The notes beneath the pieces are model-generated. The model saw only the letters and a list, made by a program, of their open reading frames with translations, was not told where the DNA came from and ran no database searches. Of a stretch of 64,000 nucleotides of DNA, positions 22,004 through 30,035 are shown piece by piece. The stretch's first letter is position 1, and every line of letters begins with the position of its first letter. The stretch spans positions 1 to 64,000 of the forward strand of contig JBFWNT010000017.1 in the NCBI GenBank assembly GCA_050250915.1, written 5' to 3'. The DNA comes from Miltoncostaea sp050250915. GTDB taxonomy: Bacteria > Actinomycetota > Thermoleophilia > Miltoncostaeales > Miltoncostaeaceae. Position numbers and translations under genes: made by a program.

Positions 22004-23182
22004 ATGCGCCTCTCCGCCGGATCATCGAACAAGGCCCTCGTCCTCGCCGAGGTCGAGAAGCGGCTCGACAGCCTCAACGACCACTGCGCCGCCGACCTCG
22101 CCGCCGCGCTCCAGGCGATGGCGGAAGGGGACACGACGAGGGTCGTCGTGCCCGTGACGACGCTCATCGAGGAGCGGTCGGGCGACGCGGTCGTGGATGC
22201 CCTCGCGGAGAAGATGAACGCCCTCGCGGTCAAGATCCAGGGCTGCGTCGCGGCCTACAACGGCTTCCGCGAGGAGTTCGCCAAGGTGGTCGGCGACCAC
22301 TCCAGCCTGCAGGCCGTGCAGACGCGCCTGGACTCGCTGACCGACAACTGCCTGACCGGCCTGACCGTGGGCCTGGGCAAGATGGCGGAGGGCGACCTGA
22401 CCCACGACGTGGTGCCGGTCACCACCCCCGTGACCACCGAGCCGGGCAGCGAGCTGGGGTCGCTCGCCACCACCTTCAACACGACGCTCGACAAGATGCA
22501 GAGCTCGATCGTCGACTACAACCGGATGCGCGGCGAGCTGGGCGGCGTGATGGACGAGATCCGCGGCATGGCCGGCAGCCTCGCCGCCGCGTCGCAGGAG
22601 ATGTCGGCGACCGCCGAGGAGACGGGCTCCTCCGTGGACGGCATCGCGCAGCTCATGGTGGGCGTCGCGGAGGGCGCGGGCCGCCAGGACGAGATGATCG
22701 ACAACGCGTCGAAGGTGGGCGACGAGGCCGTGAACCTGGCCACCGAGGCCCGCGGCGTCGCCGAGCGCGGCGTGCAGCTGACCGTGGAGATCGCGTCGAT
22801 CGCCGACCAGACCAACCTCCTGGCCCTGAACGCGGCCATCGAGGCCGCCCGCGCCGGCGAGCAGGGCCGCGGCTTCGCCGTCGTGGCCGACGAGGTGCGC
22901 AAGCTGGCCGAGTCGGCCGCCGCCGCCTCCACCCAGACCCGCGAGGCCTTCACCGAGCTGGCCGGGAGCATCGAGCGCACCTCCGGGTGCGTGGACCAGC
23001 TGGCCGGCGCCACCCGCGAGGTGTCGGCGGTCACCCGCGAGACCCGCGCCGCCGCCGAGCAGGTGTCCACCGCGACGCAGCAGACCAGCGCCGCGTCGGA
23101 GGAGGTCGCCGCCTCGTCCGAGCAGCTCGCCCGCACCGCCGAGCGGCTCTCCGAGGCCGTCGAGCGGTTCGTCACCGGCTAG
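22004..23182 (+). CDS. Soluble methyl-accepting chemotaxis protein with duplicated N-terminal module
   Basis: Protein of 392 residues with no transmembrane segment. The C-terminal half is a long signalling coiled coil whose hairpin tip contains IADQTNLLALNAAIEAARAG and GRGFAVVADEVRKLAESA, the most conserved part of chemoreceptors that binds CheA and CheW. The N-terminal part is an internal duplication: residues about 20-88 and 108-176 share LDSLxDxC, MAEGDxT, VVPVTT and a closing xYNxxR. These resemble stacked HAMP-like linkers. Without a membrane anchor it would sense something in the cytoplasm or sit beside a cluster. AAGGAGGA lies 12 bases before the ATG. A sigma-28-like promoter precedes it. 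Confidence 0.9.
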   Translation: MRLSAGSSNKALVLAEVEKRLDSLNDHCAADLAAALQAMAEGDTTRVVVPVTTLIEERSGDAVVDALAEKMNALAVKIQGCVAAYNGFREEFAKVVGDHSSLQAVQTRLDSLTDNCLTGLTVGLGKMAEGDLTHDVVPVTTPVTTEPGSELGSLATTFNTTLDKMQSSIVDYNRMRGELGGVMDEIRGMAGSLAAASQEMSATAEETGSSVDGIAQLMVGVAEGAGRQDEMIDNASKVGDEAVNLATEARGVAERGVQLTVEIASIADQTNLLALNAAIEAARAGEQGRGFAVVADEVRKLAESAAAASTQTREAFTELAGSIERTSGCVDQLAGATREVSAVTRETRAAAEQVSTATQQTSAASEEVAASSEQLARTAERLSEAVERFVTG

Positions 23183-23208
23183 CGCCCGGCCACCGACTCT
23201 CCCCCCCT

Positions 23209-23236
23209 CCGAGGGCCCGCTCCGGCGGGCCCTCGG
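23209..23236. terminator. Strong bidirectional hairpin between convergent genes
   Basis: A perfect 12-bp stem, CCGAGGGCCCGC and GCGGGCCCTCGG, around the 4-base loop TCCG. It lies 26 bases after the chemoreceptor stop and 19 bases after the convergent M23 peptidase stop, so it can end both transcripts. There is no T-run, which is common in high-GC actinobacteria. Confidence 0.75.
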
Positions 23237-23255
23237 TCGTCGACCGCCGGCGCCG

Positions 23256-24431
23256 TCAGTCGAAGCCGACGACCAGCTGGTCCAGCGGCATCGCCCCGCG
23301 GACGACGCGCGGGGGCGAATACGGGGTGACCGGGAGCACCACGCCGTCGGCCTCCGCCCGGTCGAACGCGTCGGTCCCCGCAGTGCGGCCGGTCACCGTG
23401 AACCGGTCGATCCCGTAGGGCACGCCGTTCGCCACGATGGGCGACGGCCCGCTCGTGACATGGACGTGCAGGTGGGGCGCGATCGAGTTGCCGGAGTTGC
23501 CCACCAGACCCAGGACGTCGCCGCGCCGGACGCGCTGGCCCGGCGACACCCGGACGCTTCCCGGCTGCATGTGGGCGAAGAGCACGAAGTTCCTGCCGCC
23601 GACGTCCAGGACGACGTTGTTGCCGTCGGCGTCCGGGAGGTCGATGCCCGGGGGGAAGTCGCCCGGGACGTTGTCCGGCAGGCCGTCGACCACCGAGGCG
23701 ACCCTGCCGTCGGCGACGGCGTACACCGGCTCGCCGTAGATGGCGTAGCTGCGGTTGTCGAGCTTCGGGCCGGAGTAGATGCGGCCGCTCGCGTCCCGCT
23801 GCTCCCAGTCGACCGCGAACCGCTGGGCCAGGGTGATCCGGCCGTCGACCGGCAGGGCCGCCCGCGTGTGGCGGGTCGCGTCGCAGCACGAGTCGGCCGA
23901 GATGTAGCCGGCGCCCCGCAGCGGCGGGCCGAACCTCACGACCGGGCGCCGGTGCACCGTCACGGCGCCGCCGGTGTCGGTGAGCACCGTCCGCCCGGGG
24001 GGCGCGCCGGGGAAGCGCGCGACGATGCGGTGCACCAGGCGCGCCGGTGCGGAGGCGCCGGCGGGCAGGCGCACGTGGACGAATAGGAGCGACTCGCTGC
24101 CGGCCGGCAGCGCCGCGGTGGCGTCGCGCCGGCCGGCCGGCTGGAGGCGGCCGGCGACGGCCGTCGGCCCCATGGTGTGGATCACGCGGCCGGAGGGGGT
24201 GCGCACCTGAACGCTCCGCACGGTCGCGTCCACGCTCGTGAAGTTGAGGACGTGGAGCTCGTAGACCAGGTGGGTGCGGCCGTCGGATCCGCGGAACGGG
24301 ATCGGCGGCTGGGGCACGGACAGCAGGAGGGGCGTGATGCGGGGCGCCGGGGCGGCCGCCGCCGGGCCCGCGGCCCCGGACGCGGCCAGCGCGGCCATGC
24401 CGGCGACGACGCACCACAGGCGTGCGTGCAC
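23256..24431 (-). CDS. Secreted M23-family (LytM-like) metallopeptidase
   Basis: Protein of 391 residues. A signal peptide covers about residues 1-27 (hydrophobic core ending AAAAPA). A beta-rich domain precedes the C-terminal peptidase domain, which shows RFAVDWEQRD, EPVYAVADGRVASV, VLFAHMQPGSV and APHLHVHV. The final HxH and the His of the AHM segment are metal or catalytic residues of M23 enzymes. The first metal ligand is usually a His in HxGxD; here the equivalent stretch reads RFAVD, as in a known subfamily, so activity is not certain. It probably acts on the cell wall or is a binding relative. Stands alone, divergent from mug. Confidence 0.85.
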   Translation of the reverse strand: MHARLWCVVAGMAALAASGAAGPAAAAPAPRITPLLLSVPQPPIPFRGSDGRTHLVYELHVLNFTSVDATVRSVQVRTPSGRVIHTMGPTAVAGRLQPAGRRDATAALPAGSESLLFVHVRLPAGASAPARLVHRIVARFPGAPPGRTVLTDTGGAVTVHRRPVVRFGPPLRGAGYISADSCCDATRHTRAALPVDGRITLAQRFAVDWEQRDASGRIYSGPKLDNRSYAIYGEPVYAVADGRVASVVDGLPDNVPGDFPPGIDLPDADGNNVVLDVGGRNFVLFAHMQPGSVRVSPGQRVRRGDVLGLVGNSGNSIAPHLHVHVTSGPSPIVANGVPYGIDRFTVTGRTAGTDAFDRAEADGVVLPVTPYSPPRVVRGAMPLDQLVVGFD

Positions 24432-24490
24432 AGTGCCTCCTCTGGGGGTGGGACGGGCCGCGAGCGTACCCCGCGGTGCAGAATCGGGCG

Positions 24491-25090
24491 GTGCCAGGAT
24501 CCCCCCGCCCCCGATCGCGGCCGGCCCCCGGCGAGCTCGAGGCCGCCCGCGCCCTCACGGTCCCCGACGTGGTGGCCGACGACCTGCGCCTGCTCATCGT
24601 GGGCATCAATCCCGGCCTGTGGACCGCGTGGGCGAAGCATCACTTCGCCCGTCCCGGCAACCGCTTCTGGAAGGCGCTCCACGCCGGGGGGCTCACCGAC
24701 CGCGTGCTCGACCCGTCGGAGGAGCGGCTGCTGCTGGAGCGGGGGATCGGGATCACGAACATGGTCCCGCGCACGACGGCCGCCGCCGCGGAGCTGTCGC
24801 CGGACGAGATCCGGGCGGGCGGGGAGCGGCTGGCGGCGCTCGTCGCCCGGCACCGGGTCCGGACCGTCGCGATCCTCGGGATGGGCGCGTACCGCACCGC
24901 GTTCGGCCGGCCGCGGGCGGCGCTGGGGCGCCAGCCGGAGACGATCGCCGGGGCGGCGGTGTGGGTGGTGCCGAACCCGAGCGGCCTGCAGGCGCGCTAC
25001 GGGGTGGACGAGATCGGCGCGCTGCTGCGCGAGGCGTGGGCCAGCAGCGACACGCCGGGCACGGACAGCCCGCCGTCCGGGTCGGCGTAG
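24491..25090 (+). CDS. mug: Mismatch-specific (G:U/G:T) uracil-DNA glycosylase
   Basis: Protein of 199 residues from the GTG at 24491. The uracil-glycosylase motif A is GINPGLWT near residue 38, and motif B is VPNPSGLQ near residue 167. These are the Mug/TDG signatures (catalytic Asn in GINPG; NPSG loop for the orphan base). ARPGNRFWKAL is also family-typical. It removes uracil or thymine mispaired with G. Its final 94 bases overlap the convergent methyltransferase gene, and both frames look like real C-termini there. Confidence 0.9.
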   Translation: MPGSPRPRSRPAPGELEAARALTVPDVVADDLRLLIVGINPGLWTAWAKHHFARPGNRFWKALHAGGLTDRVLDPSEERLLLERGIGITNMVPRTTAAAAELSPDEIRAGGERLAALVARHRVRTVAILGMGAYRTAFGRPRAALGRQPETIAGAAVWVVPNPSGLQARYGVDEIGALLREAWASSDTPGTDSPPSGSA

Positions 25091-25863
25091 GGGGCGACCG
25101 CGGCCAGGGCGTCCGCCCGCGCCGCGGCGATCCGGTCGTCCGGGAGCGACGCGAGCCGCCGCGCCACCGGTCCGCCCATCGCGATGCCGCGTGCCCACCA
25201 CGCCGCGGCGGACGGGGCGCGGAGCGGCACCGCGACCTCCTCCACGCGCACGTCGTCGAAGCCGGCGCCGGCCAGCAGCCCGGCCAGCAGGCCGTCGGCC
25301 GACAGGGAGAACGGCCCCGGCACCCCGGGCGGCGGGATCGTCTCCCCGAGCTGGGTGCCCACCGCATCCATCAGCGCGCCGAGCCACGGGTTGCGCTCCC
25401 GCGGACCCCAGACGGCGGCCGCCAGGCGGCCCCCCGGGCGCAGCACCCGCGCCGCCTCCGCGCACGCGTGCGCGGGGTCGATGGCGAACATCAGGCCCTC
25501 GCGGCAGAGCACCACGTCGAAGGCGCCATCCGGCTCGTCGATCGCCTCGAAGTCGATGCGCCGCAACCGCACGTTCGCCAGGCCGGCCTCCGCCGCCCGC
25601 GCACCGGCGGTCCCGACCATCTCCTCGGACACGTCGGAGAGGGTCACCCGGCCGGCGCCCCCCACCAGCCGGGCGGCGGCGATCCCGAGCCCGCCCGGGC
25701 CGCAGGCCAGCTCCAGCACGGAGTCGCCGGGCCCCGGGGCGGCCACCTCGAGCATCCGCGCCGCCAGCGCCGCGCCGCGGGCGTCGACGTCGTCGGCGTG
25801 GTCGCGCCACGCCGGCGCCACCGACGACCACATACCGTGGACACGCTCCCGCACCGACGACAT
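24997..25863 (-). CDS. Class I SAM-dependent methyltransferase
   Basis: Protein of 288 residues from the ATG at 25863, which has GAGGGGGCGGG just upstream. Motif I is LELACGPGGLG near residue 52. The acidic loop LSDVSEEM, post-motif FDVVLCREGLMF and RVLRPGGRLAAAVW are typical of class I (methyltransf_11/25) enzymes. The substrate is unknown. It is divergent from a TetR regulator, with a palindrome between the two starts, so it is probably that regulator's target. It overlaps mug at the 3' end by 94 bases. Confidence 0.85.
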   Translation of the reverse strand: MSSVRERVHGMWSSVAPAWRDHADDVDARGAALAARMLEVAAPGPGDSVLELACGPGGLGIAAARLVGGAGRVTLSDVSEEMVGTAGARAAEAGLANVRLRRIDFEAIDEPDGAFDVVLCREGLMFAIDPAHACAEAARVLRPGGRLAAAVWGPRERNPWLGALMDAVGTQLGETIPPPGVPGPFSLSADGLLAGLLAGAGFDDVRVEEVAVPLRAPSAAAWWARGIAMGGPVARRLASLPDDRIAAARADALAAVAPYADPDGGLSVPGVSLLAHASRSSAPISSTP

Positions 25864-25882
25864 CCCGCCCCCCTCACTTCGG

Positions 25883-25897
25883 TACACGTCCCGTGTA
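25883..25897. promoter_or_regulatory. Perfect inverted repeat between methyltransferase and tetR (candidate operator)
   Basis: TACACG, a 3-base spacer TCC, then CGTGTA. It lies in the 59-base gap between two divergent starts, 20 bases from the methyltransferase ATG and 26 bases from the TetR ATG. TetR-family repressors usually bind such sites to control themselves and the divergent gene. Confidence 0.55.
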
Positions 25898-25922
25898 ATG
25901 AATCGTGTGCGAGAGTATCGGA

Positions 25923-26576
25923 ATGGGCGCCCGCGACGTCAAGCCCCCCCGCCGCTACGACTCACCGCGCCGGCGGGCGCAGGCCGAGGCGACGCGCGCC
26001 GAGATCCTGCGCGCCGCCCAGCGACGGTTCGAGCGCGACGGCTACGCCGCCACCACGATGGCGGCGGTCGCGGCGGAGGCGGGGGTGGCGCTGAAGACCG
26101 TCTACGTCGCGTTCGCGACCAAGAGCGGGCTCCTGCGGGCGCTGTGGAACGCCCTGCTGCGCGGCGACGCCGACGACGTGCCGATGGGCGAGCGCCCGTG
26201 GTACCGGGAGATGCTGGCCGACCCGGACCCCGGCGCCCGGCTGGACCGGATGGCCCGCCAGTCGCGCGCGGTGAAGGACCGGGCCGGGGCGCTGCTGGTG
26301 GTGATCCGCGACGCCGCGCCGGGGGACGACGAGGTCGCCGCGCTCTGGGACCGGATCGAGGAGGGGTTCCGGGACCTGCTCGGGCCCATCGCGGCTGGCC
26401 TCGCCGAGGAGGGCTCGCTGCGGCCCGGGCTGGACGCGGGGAGGGCGGCGGACGTCCTGTGGGCGCTCAACCATCCGGATGTGTGGCGCCTCCTCGTCCG
26501 GGTGCGCGGCTGGTCGCGCGACGAGTACGAGGTCTGGCTGGCGGATGCGTTCCGCCGGGAGCTGCTGGCGGGGTAG
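25923..26576 (+). CDS. TetR/AcrR-family transcriptional regulator
   Basis: Protein of 217 residues from the ATG at 25923; a GTG at 25905 is an alternative. The N-terminal DNA-binding domain reads RAEILRAAQRRFERDGYAAT, then the helix-turn-helix VAAEAGVALKTVY and FATKSGLLRA, all typical of TetR. The C-terminal ligand domain is not recognisable by family. Divergent from the methyltransferase with an inverted repeat in between, it probably represses both. Neither start has a clear ribosome site, so the message may be nearly leaderless. Confidence 0.9.
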   Translation: MGARDVKPPRRYDSPRRRAQAEATRAEILRAAQRRFERDGYAATTMAAVAAEAGVALKTVYVAFATKSGLLRALWNALLRGDADDVPMGERPWYREMLADPDPGARLDRMARQSRAVKDRAGALLVVIRDAAPGDDEVAALWDRIEEGFRDLLGPIAAGLAEEGSLRPGLDAGRAADVLWALNHPDVWRLLVRVRGWSRDEYEVWLADAFRRELLAG

Positions 26577-26585
26577 CCTGGCCCG

Positions 26586-26963
26586 GTGACCGACGAGACC
26601 GGGTTGAACGCGCATCTGCGCATCCGCGACCGCAAGGTCGTCGAGGGCCGCGCCGAGGTGGTGATGGAGGCGGGCGAGACGCACCTCAACCCCGCGGGCG
26701 TGGTGCACGGCGGCGCGATCGCCGCGCTGGTCGATGTCGCGATGGGCCGGGCCGTCGCGTCGATGATCGCGGACGGCGAGCGGCCCGTGACGATCGAGAT
26801 GAAGCTGAACTACCTGGAGCCGGGGCGGGCGGGCGAGTTGGTCGCGGTCGCGGAGGTGCGCCGCCGCGGGCGGCTGTTCACCGTCGTCCAGGCCGACGTG
26901 GTCCAGGTGGAGGACGGCGAGACCCTGGCCGAGGCGATGGGCACGTTCACCAGCGCCGGATGA
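26586..26963 (+). CDS. PaaI-type hotdog-fold thioesterase
   Basis: Protein of 125 residues from a GTG nine bases after the TetR stop. The core HLNPAGVVHGGAIAALVDVA is the hotdog motif, with the Gly-Gly turn and Asp of PaaI/YbaW-type thioesterases. IEMKLNYLEPGRAG and RRGRLFTVVQADV follow the same fold. It hydrolyses an acyl- or aryl-acyl-CoA; the specific substrate is unknown. It is downstream of tetR in the same direction and may be co-regulated. Its stop overlaps the next start (ATGA). Confidence 0.85.
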   Translation: MTDETGLNAHLRIRDRKVVEGRAEVVMEAGETHLNPAGVVHGGAIAALVDVAMGRAVASMIADGERPVTIEMKLNYLEPGRAGELVAVAEVRRRGRLFTVVQADVVQVEDGETLAEAMGTFTSAG

Positions 26964-27430
26964 GCGGCGACCTGACCCCGCTCCTCGCGGGCCTGATCGT
27001 GGGAGTCGCGCTCGGGTTCGGGTGGCGCTGGGCGGCCGAGCGCCGGGAGCGGCGCTCGCGGGACGCCGCGCTGTTGCTCGAACGGCTGACCGGCACCGAG
27101 CGGGAGCTGGAGCGGGCGATGGCCCTCCGCGAGGCGCTGCTGCTGCGCGCGGGTGACGTGGGCGAGTGGTGGCGCCCGGCCGTCGAGCTGGCGGCGGGCC
27201 TGCGCGACGCGGCCGAGGTGTGCGGCGACCCCCGGCTGGCGGAGCTCCCCGACCCGGTGCCCGTGGAGCAGGTGATCCGCGCGGCGGCGCGCTCGCGCGA
27301 GGCGCTGAGCGCCGAGGTGCTGCCGCCGCCGGCCCCGCCCCCGCAGGGCCTGGTGCTGGTCCGCCGCTCCGCCGGCGTCCCGGGCGATCCCCCGTCGACG
27401 GCGAAGGCCCGCGCGTGGCGGGCCTCCTGA
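26960..27430 (+). CDS. Hypothetical protein with N-terminal membrane anchor and helical body
   Basis: Predicted 156 residues. The ATG overlaps the thioesterase stop. One hydrophobic segment (about residues 7-24) is followed by a strongly charged, Arg/Glu-rich helical stretch (about 25-75) that could form a coiled coil. The tail is Ala/Pro-rich. No family is recognised. It ends two bases before the tRNA-Asp 3' end, which is encoded on the other strand. Confidence 0.55.
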   Translation: MSGDLTPLLAGLIVGVALGFGWRWAAERRERRSRDAALLLERLTGTERELERAMALREALLLRAGDVGEWWRPAVELAAGLRDAAEVCGDPRLAELPDPVPVEQVIRAAARSREALSAEVLPPPAPPPQGLVLVRRSAGVPGDPPSTAKARAWRAS

Positions 27431-27431
27431 G

Positions 27432-27506
27432 CGGGAGTGACGGGACTCGAACCCGCGGCCTCCGGATTGACAGTCCGGTGCTCTAACCAATCTGAGCTAC
27501 ACCCCC
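27432..27506 (-). tRNA. tRNA-Asp (GTC anticodon)
   Basis: On the minus strand a 75-nt cloverleaf can be drawn. The acceptor stem is GGGGGTG with CACTCCC, allowing one G-T pair. The D arm is AGCTCAG, the anticodon stem CCGGA/TCCGG has loop CTGTCAA (GTC at 27469-27471 on the plus strand), and the T arm contains GGTTCGAGTCC. CCA is not encoded. It lies 24 bases from tRNA-Val in the same orientation and is probably cotranscribed with it. Confidence 0.96.
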
Positions 27507-27530
27507 AGCGGGCCCCGCGGCGGGGGCGGA

Positions 27531-27602
27531 TGGGCGGTGACGGATTTGAACCGCCGGCCACCTGCGTGTAAAGCAGGCGCTCTACCGCTGAGCTAACCGC
27601 CC
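27531..27602 (-). tRNA. tRNA-Val (TAC anticodon)
   Basis: A 72-nt cloverleaf on the minus strand. The acceptor stem begins GGGCGGT and pairs with the 3' strand. The D arm is AGCTCAGCGGTAGAGC, the anticodon stem CCTGC/GCAGG encloses TTTACAC (TAC), and the T arm contains GGTTCAAATCC. The discriminator base is A and CCA is not encoded. It precedes tRNA-Asp in the transcript. Confidence 0.96.
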
Positions 27603-27643
27603 GAACCGCGTTCGGCTCCCGGGGACGATACCAGCCCAACGAG

Positions 27644-27675
27644 GAGACGGCGCCGAAGCCCTCCGACGCCGTCTC
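27644..27675. other. 9-bp stem hairpin upstream of the tRNA pair
   Basis: GAGACGGCG and CGCCGTCTC are separated by 14 bases that can pair further. It lies 41 bases upstream of the tRNA-Val 5' end on the minus strand and in the plus-strand gap before the SnoaL-like gene. No gene ends here to use it as a terminator, so its role is unclear. Confidence 0.35.
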
Positions 27676-27792
27676 GTGTGACCGTTGCCCATTCGGCCAC
27701 CGGGTATGAGGAGCGACTCGAGGGAGGTGAGTGGCTCGTTGTGGATTCAGTATCGCCCCGCCCGGGGCGCAGGTCACGGGTGTCTAGAGGGG

Positions 27793-28212
27793 ATGCCCAT
27801 GCCCGCTCCGGACGCCGTCCCGGCGTGCGAGCATCGCCCCGTGGAGCGGGCCGACCTCGACCGCTGGATCCGGGCCTACGAGGCGGCCTGGCGGGCGCCT
27901 GGGACCGCCGCCGCCGCGGCGCTGTTCGCCGAGGACGCGACCTACCTGGTGCACCCGTACGCCCACCCCGTCGCCGGTCGCGACGCGATCGTGGGCCTCT
28001 GGGACGACGAGCGCGAGCCGGGCGAGGAGTTCACGATGACGTGGGAGGTCGTCGCGGTGGAGGGCGACACCGGCGTCGCGCGGATCGCGGTGCGCTACCT
28101 GGCCCCCGAGGAGGCCGAGTTCCGCGACCTCTGGATCGTCCGCCTCGCGCCGGACGGGCGCTGCCGCCACTTCGAGGAGTGGCCGTTCGCGCCCGGCCGC
28201 TCAGTCGGCTGA
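27793..28212 (+). CDS. SnoaL-like (NTF2-fold) protein
   Basis: Predicted 139 residues from an ATG preceded by AGAGGGG. The pattern WIRAYEAAWRAPG, then ALFAEDATYLVHPYAHPVAGRDAI, then FRDLWIVRL and a conserved FEEWPF end, is that of SnoaL-like polyketide-cyclase/isomerase-fold proteins. Family members are small enzymes or binding proteins with varied roles; this one cannot be assigned. Its last 12 bases overlap the convergent HD-domain gene. Confidence 0.75.
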   Translation: MPMPAPDAVPACEHRPVERADLDRWIRAYEAAWRAPGTAAAAALFAEDATYLVHPYAHPVAGRDAIVGLWDDEREPGEEFTMTWEVVAVEGDTGVARIAVRYLAPEEAEFRDLWIVRLAPDGRCRHFEEWPFAPGRSVG

Positions 28213-28785
28213 GGGCGCCCCCGCGGGCAGGCCGAGCTCGGCGGAGATGGGCTGGAGGGCGGCGACCACGTTCGCGATGTGCGCGTCCAGCTCCAGGCCG
28301 ATGAGCTCCGCGCCGGCGTACACCTCGTCGCGGTGCACCCCCGCGGCGAACGACGGCTGCTTCAGCTTCTTCCGCACCGACTTGGGGGTGAGCCCCTCCA
28401 GGCCCTGGGGCCGCACGAGCCCGCAGGCGTGGATGAAGCCGGAGAGCTCGTCGCAGGCGAACAGCGTCTTCTCGAGCGGGGTGTCGCGCGACAGCCCCAG
28501 GTGCTCGGCGTGCGACAGGACCGCCCGGATCAGCTCCTCCGGGTAGCCCTCCTCGCGGAGGATCGGCGCGCCGTCCTGGGGGTGCCGGTCCAGCGTCGGG
28601 TGCATCTCGTAGTCGAAGTCGTGGAGCAGCGCGGTGCAGCCCCAGAACTCCTCGTCGGCGCCGTCGAGCCGCGCGTAGTACCGCACCGACGCCTCCACCG
28701 CCATCGCGTGCCGCAGCAGCGACTCGCCCGTGGTGTACCGCGTCAGGGTGGCCCAGGCGCGCTCGCGGGTGACCGGCTCGCTCAC
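28201..28785 (-). CDS. HD-domain (HDIG-like) hydrolase
   Basis: Protein of 194 residues from a GTG at 28785. The metal-binding residues of HD phosphohydrolases are seen as LLRHAMAVE, ALLHDFDYEMHP and later the SHAEHLG segment and a CDELSGF Asp. This layout matches small HDIG-type hydrolases often annotated as phosphohydrolases of unknown substrate. The YcaQ-like gene upstream on the same strand ends six bases before it, so the two are probably cotranscribed. Confidence 0.85.
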   Translation of the reverse strand: MSEPVTRERAWATLTRYTTGESLLRHAMAVEASVRYYARLDGADEEFWGCTALLHDFDYEMHPTLDRHPQDGAPILREEGYPEELIRAVLSHAEHLGLSRDTPLEKTLFACDELSGFIHACGLVRPQGLEGLTPKSVRKKLKQPSFAAGVHRDEVYAGAELIGLELDAHIANVVAALQPISAELGLPAGAPSAD

Positions 28786-28790
28786 GCGCG

Positions 28791-30014
28791 TCAGCCTACC
28801 GTCGCCGCCGCGGACGCCGCCGCCAGTAGGGGCGCCAGGTCGCCGCGGGGCGCCACCCGCACCGATCCCAGGCGCAGCCAGCCGGCCATCAGGGCGAGCT
28901 CCGCGGCCAGCGCCTCGGCGGTCGCGCCGGTCGCCTCCCCCGGCTCGGCGTGGGCGGCCTGCACCAGCAGCGCGCCCGCGGCGCGGTCGGCCTTCAGGTC
29001 CACGCGCGCCACCAGGCGGTCGCCCAGGAGGAACGGCAGCACGTAGTAGCCGTGCTCCCGCCTGTGCGCCGGCGTGTAGATCGCGAGCCGGTAGCGGAAG
29101 CCGAACAGCCGCTCCGTCCGCGGCCGGAACCAGATGAGCGAGTCGAACGGCGACAGCAGCGTCCGGGCCCGCGCCGCCCGCGGGACCGCCGCGTCCGGGT
29201 GCATGAACGCCGGGCGGTCCCAACCCTCCACCGTCACCTCGCGCAGCAGCCCCTCCCCGGCGAGCTGGGCCACCACCGGGCGCGCCCGCGGCACGTTGAG
29301 GCGGTGGTAGTCGCACAGGTCCTGGAGGGTCGCGACGCCCAACGACCGGGCCGCCATGAGCAGCAGCTCGCGCTTCGCCTCGTCCTCGTCGGGGGCGGGC
29401 AGCGCGAGCACCTGCGCCGGCACGACCCGCTCGGTCAGGTCGTAGACGCGCGCGAAGTCCGACGGCCGCCGCCGCGCCGTGAGGGCCCCGCTCCAGAACA
29501 GGTACTCGAGCGCCCGCTTGCCCTGGCTCCAGCCCCACATCGACGACGACCGCCGCCCCGGCTCCGGCAGGTCGCCCACCGTCAGCGGCCCGCGCTCGGT
29601 CACGAACGCCAGCACCTCGTCCACCAGCCCGGGCGCCTCGCGGCCGATCGCGTAGACGCCCTTCCACACACCGTCGGGGCTGCGCATCCGCCAGCGCATC
29701 AACGGCCAGGTGGCGATCGGCAGCAGCGACGCCTCGTGGCACCAGTACTCGATCAGCTCAACGTCGGCGGCCATCCGCGGCAGCAGGTCGCGCGGGTGCG
29801 GACCCAGGCGCGCGAACAGCGGCAGCTCCTGCGAGCGCACCAGCACGTTGACCGAGTCGATCTGGATCAGGCCGACCCGGTCGAGCACCCGCCGCGCGTG
29901 CCGGCGGTCCACCCGCCCGCCGGGGCGGGGGCCCGCGAGCCCCTGCGCCCACAATGCGATCCGTCGCGCCTGCGCCGCCGACAGGTCGGCGCCGCTCCGT
30001 GTCCGCCTCGCCAC
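28791..30014 (-). CDS. YcaQ/AlkX-like winged-helix DNA glycosylase
   Basis: Protein of 407 residues, the normal length of this family. The N-terminal motif GLIQIDSVNVLVRS contains QID (Gln51, Asp53). AlkZ-type enzymes have QxQ; E. coli YcaQ (AlkX) has QxD, as here. RSQELPLFARLGPH, YWCHEASLLP and the late FDSLIWFRPRTERLFGFRY are family-typical. AlkX acts on nitrogen-mustard adducts and interstrand cross-links; the same role is inferred. It precedes the HD hydrolase gene by five bases. Confidence 0.85.
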   Translation of the reverse strand: MARRTRSGADLSAAQARRIALWAQGLAGPRPGGRVDRRHARRVLDRVGLIQIDSVNVLVRSQELPLFARLGPHPRDLLPRMAADVELIEYWCHEASLLPIATWPLMRWRMRSPDGVWKGVYAIGREAPGLVDEVLAFVTERGPLTVGDLPEPGRRSSSMWGWSQGKRALEYLFWSGALTARRRPSDFARVYDLTERVVPAQVLALPAPDEDEAKRELLLMAARSLGVATLQDLCDYHRLNVPRARPVVAQLAGEGLLREVTVEGWDRPAFMHPDAAVPRAARARTLLSPFDSLIWFRPRTERLFGFRYRLAIYTPAHRREHGYYVLPFLLGDRLVARVDLKADRAAGALLVQAAHAEPGEATGATAEALAAELALMAGWLRLGSVRVAPRGDLAPLLAAASAAATVG

Positions 30015-30035
30015 GGGGCGGATCCTGTCAGGCGG

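Noticed and set aside
27644..27675. Hairpin as a rho-independent terminator
   Set aside because: No gene on either strand ends just before it and no T-run follows.
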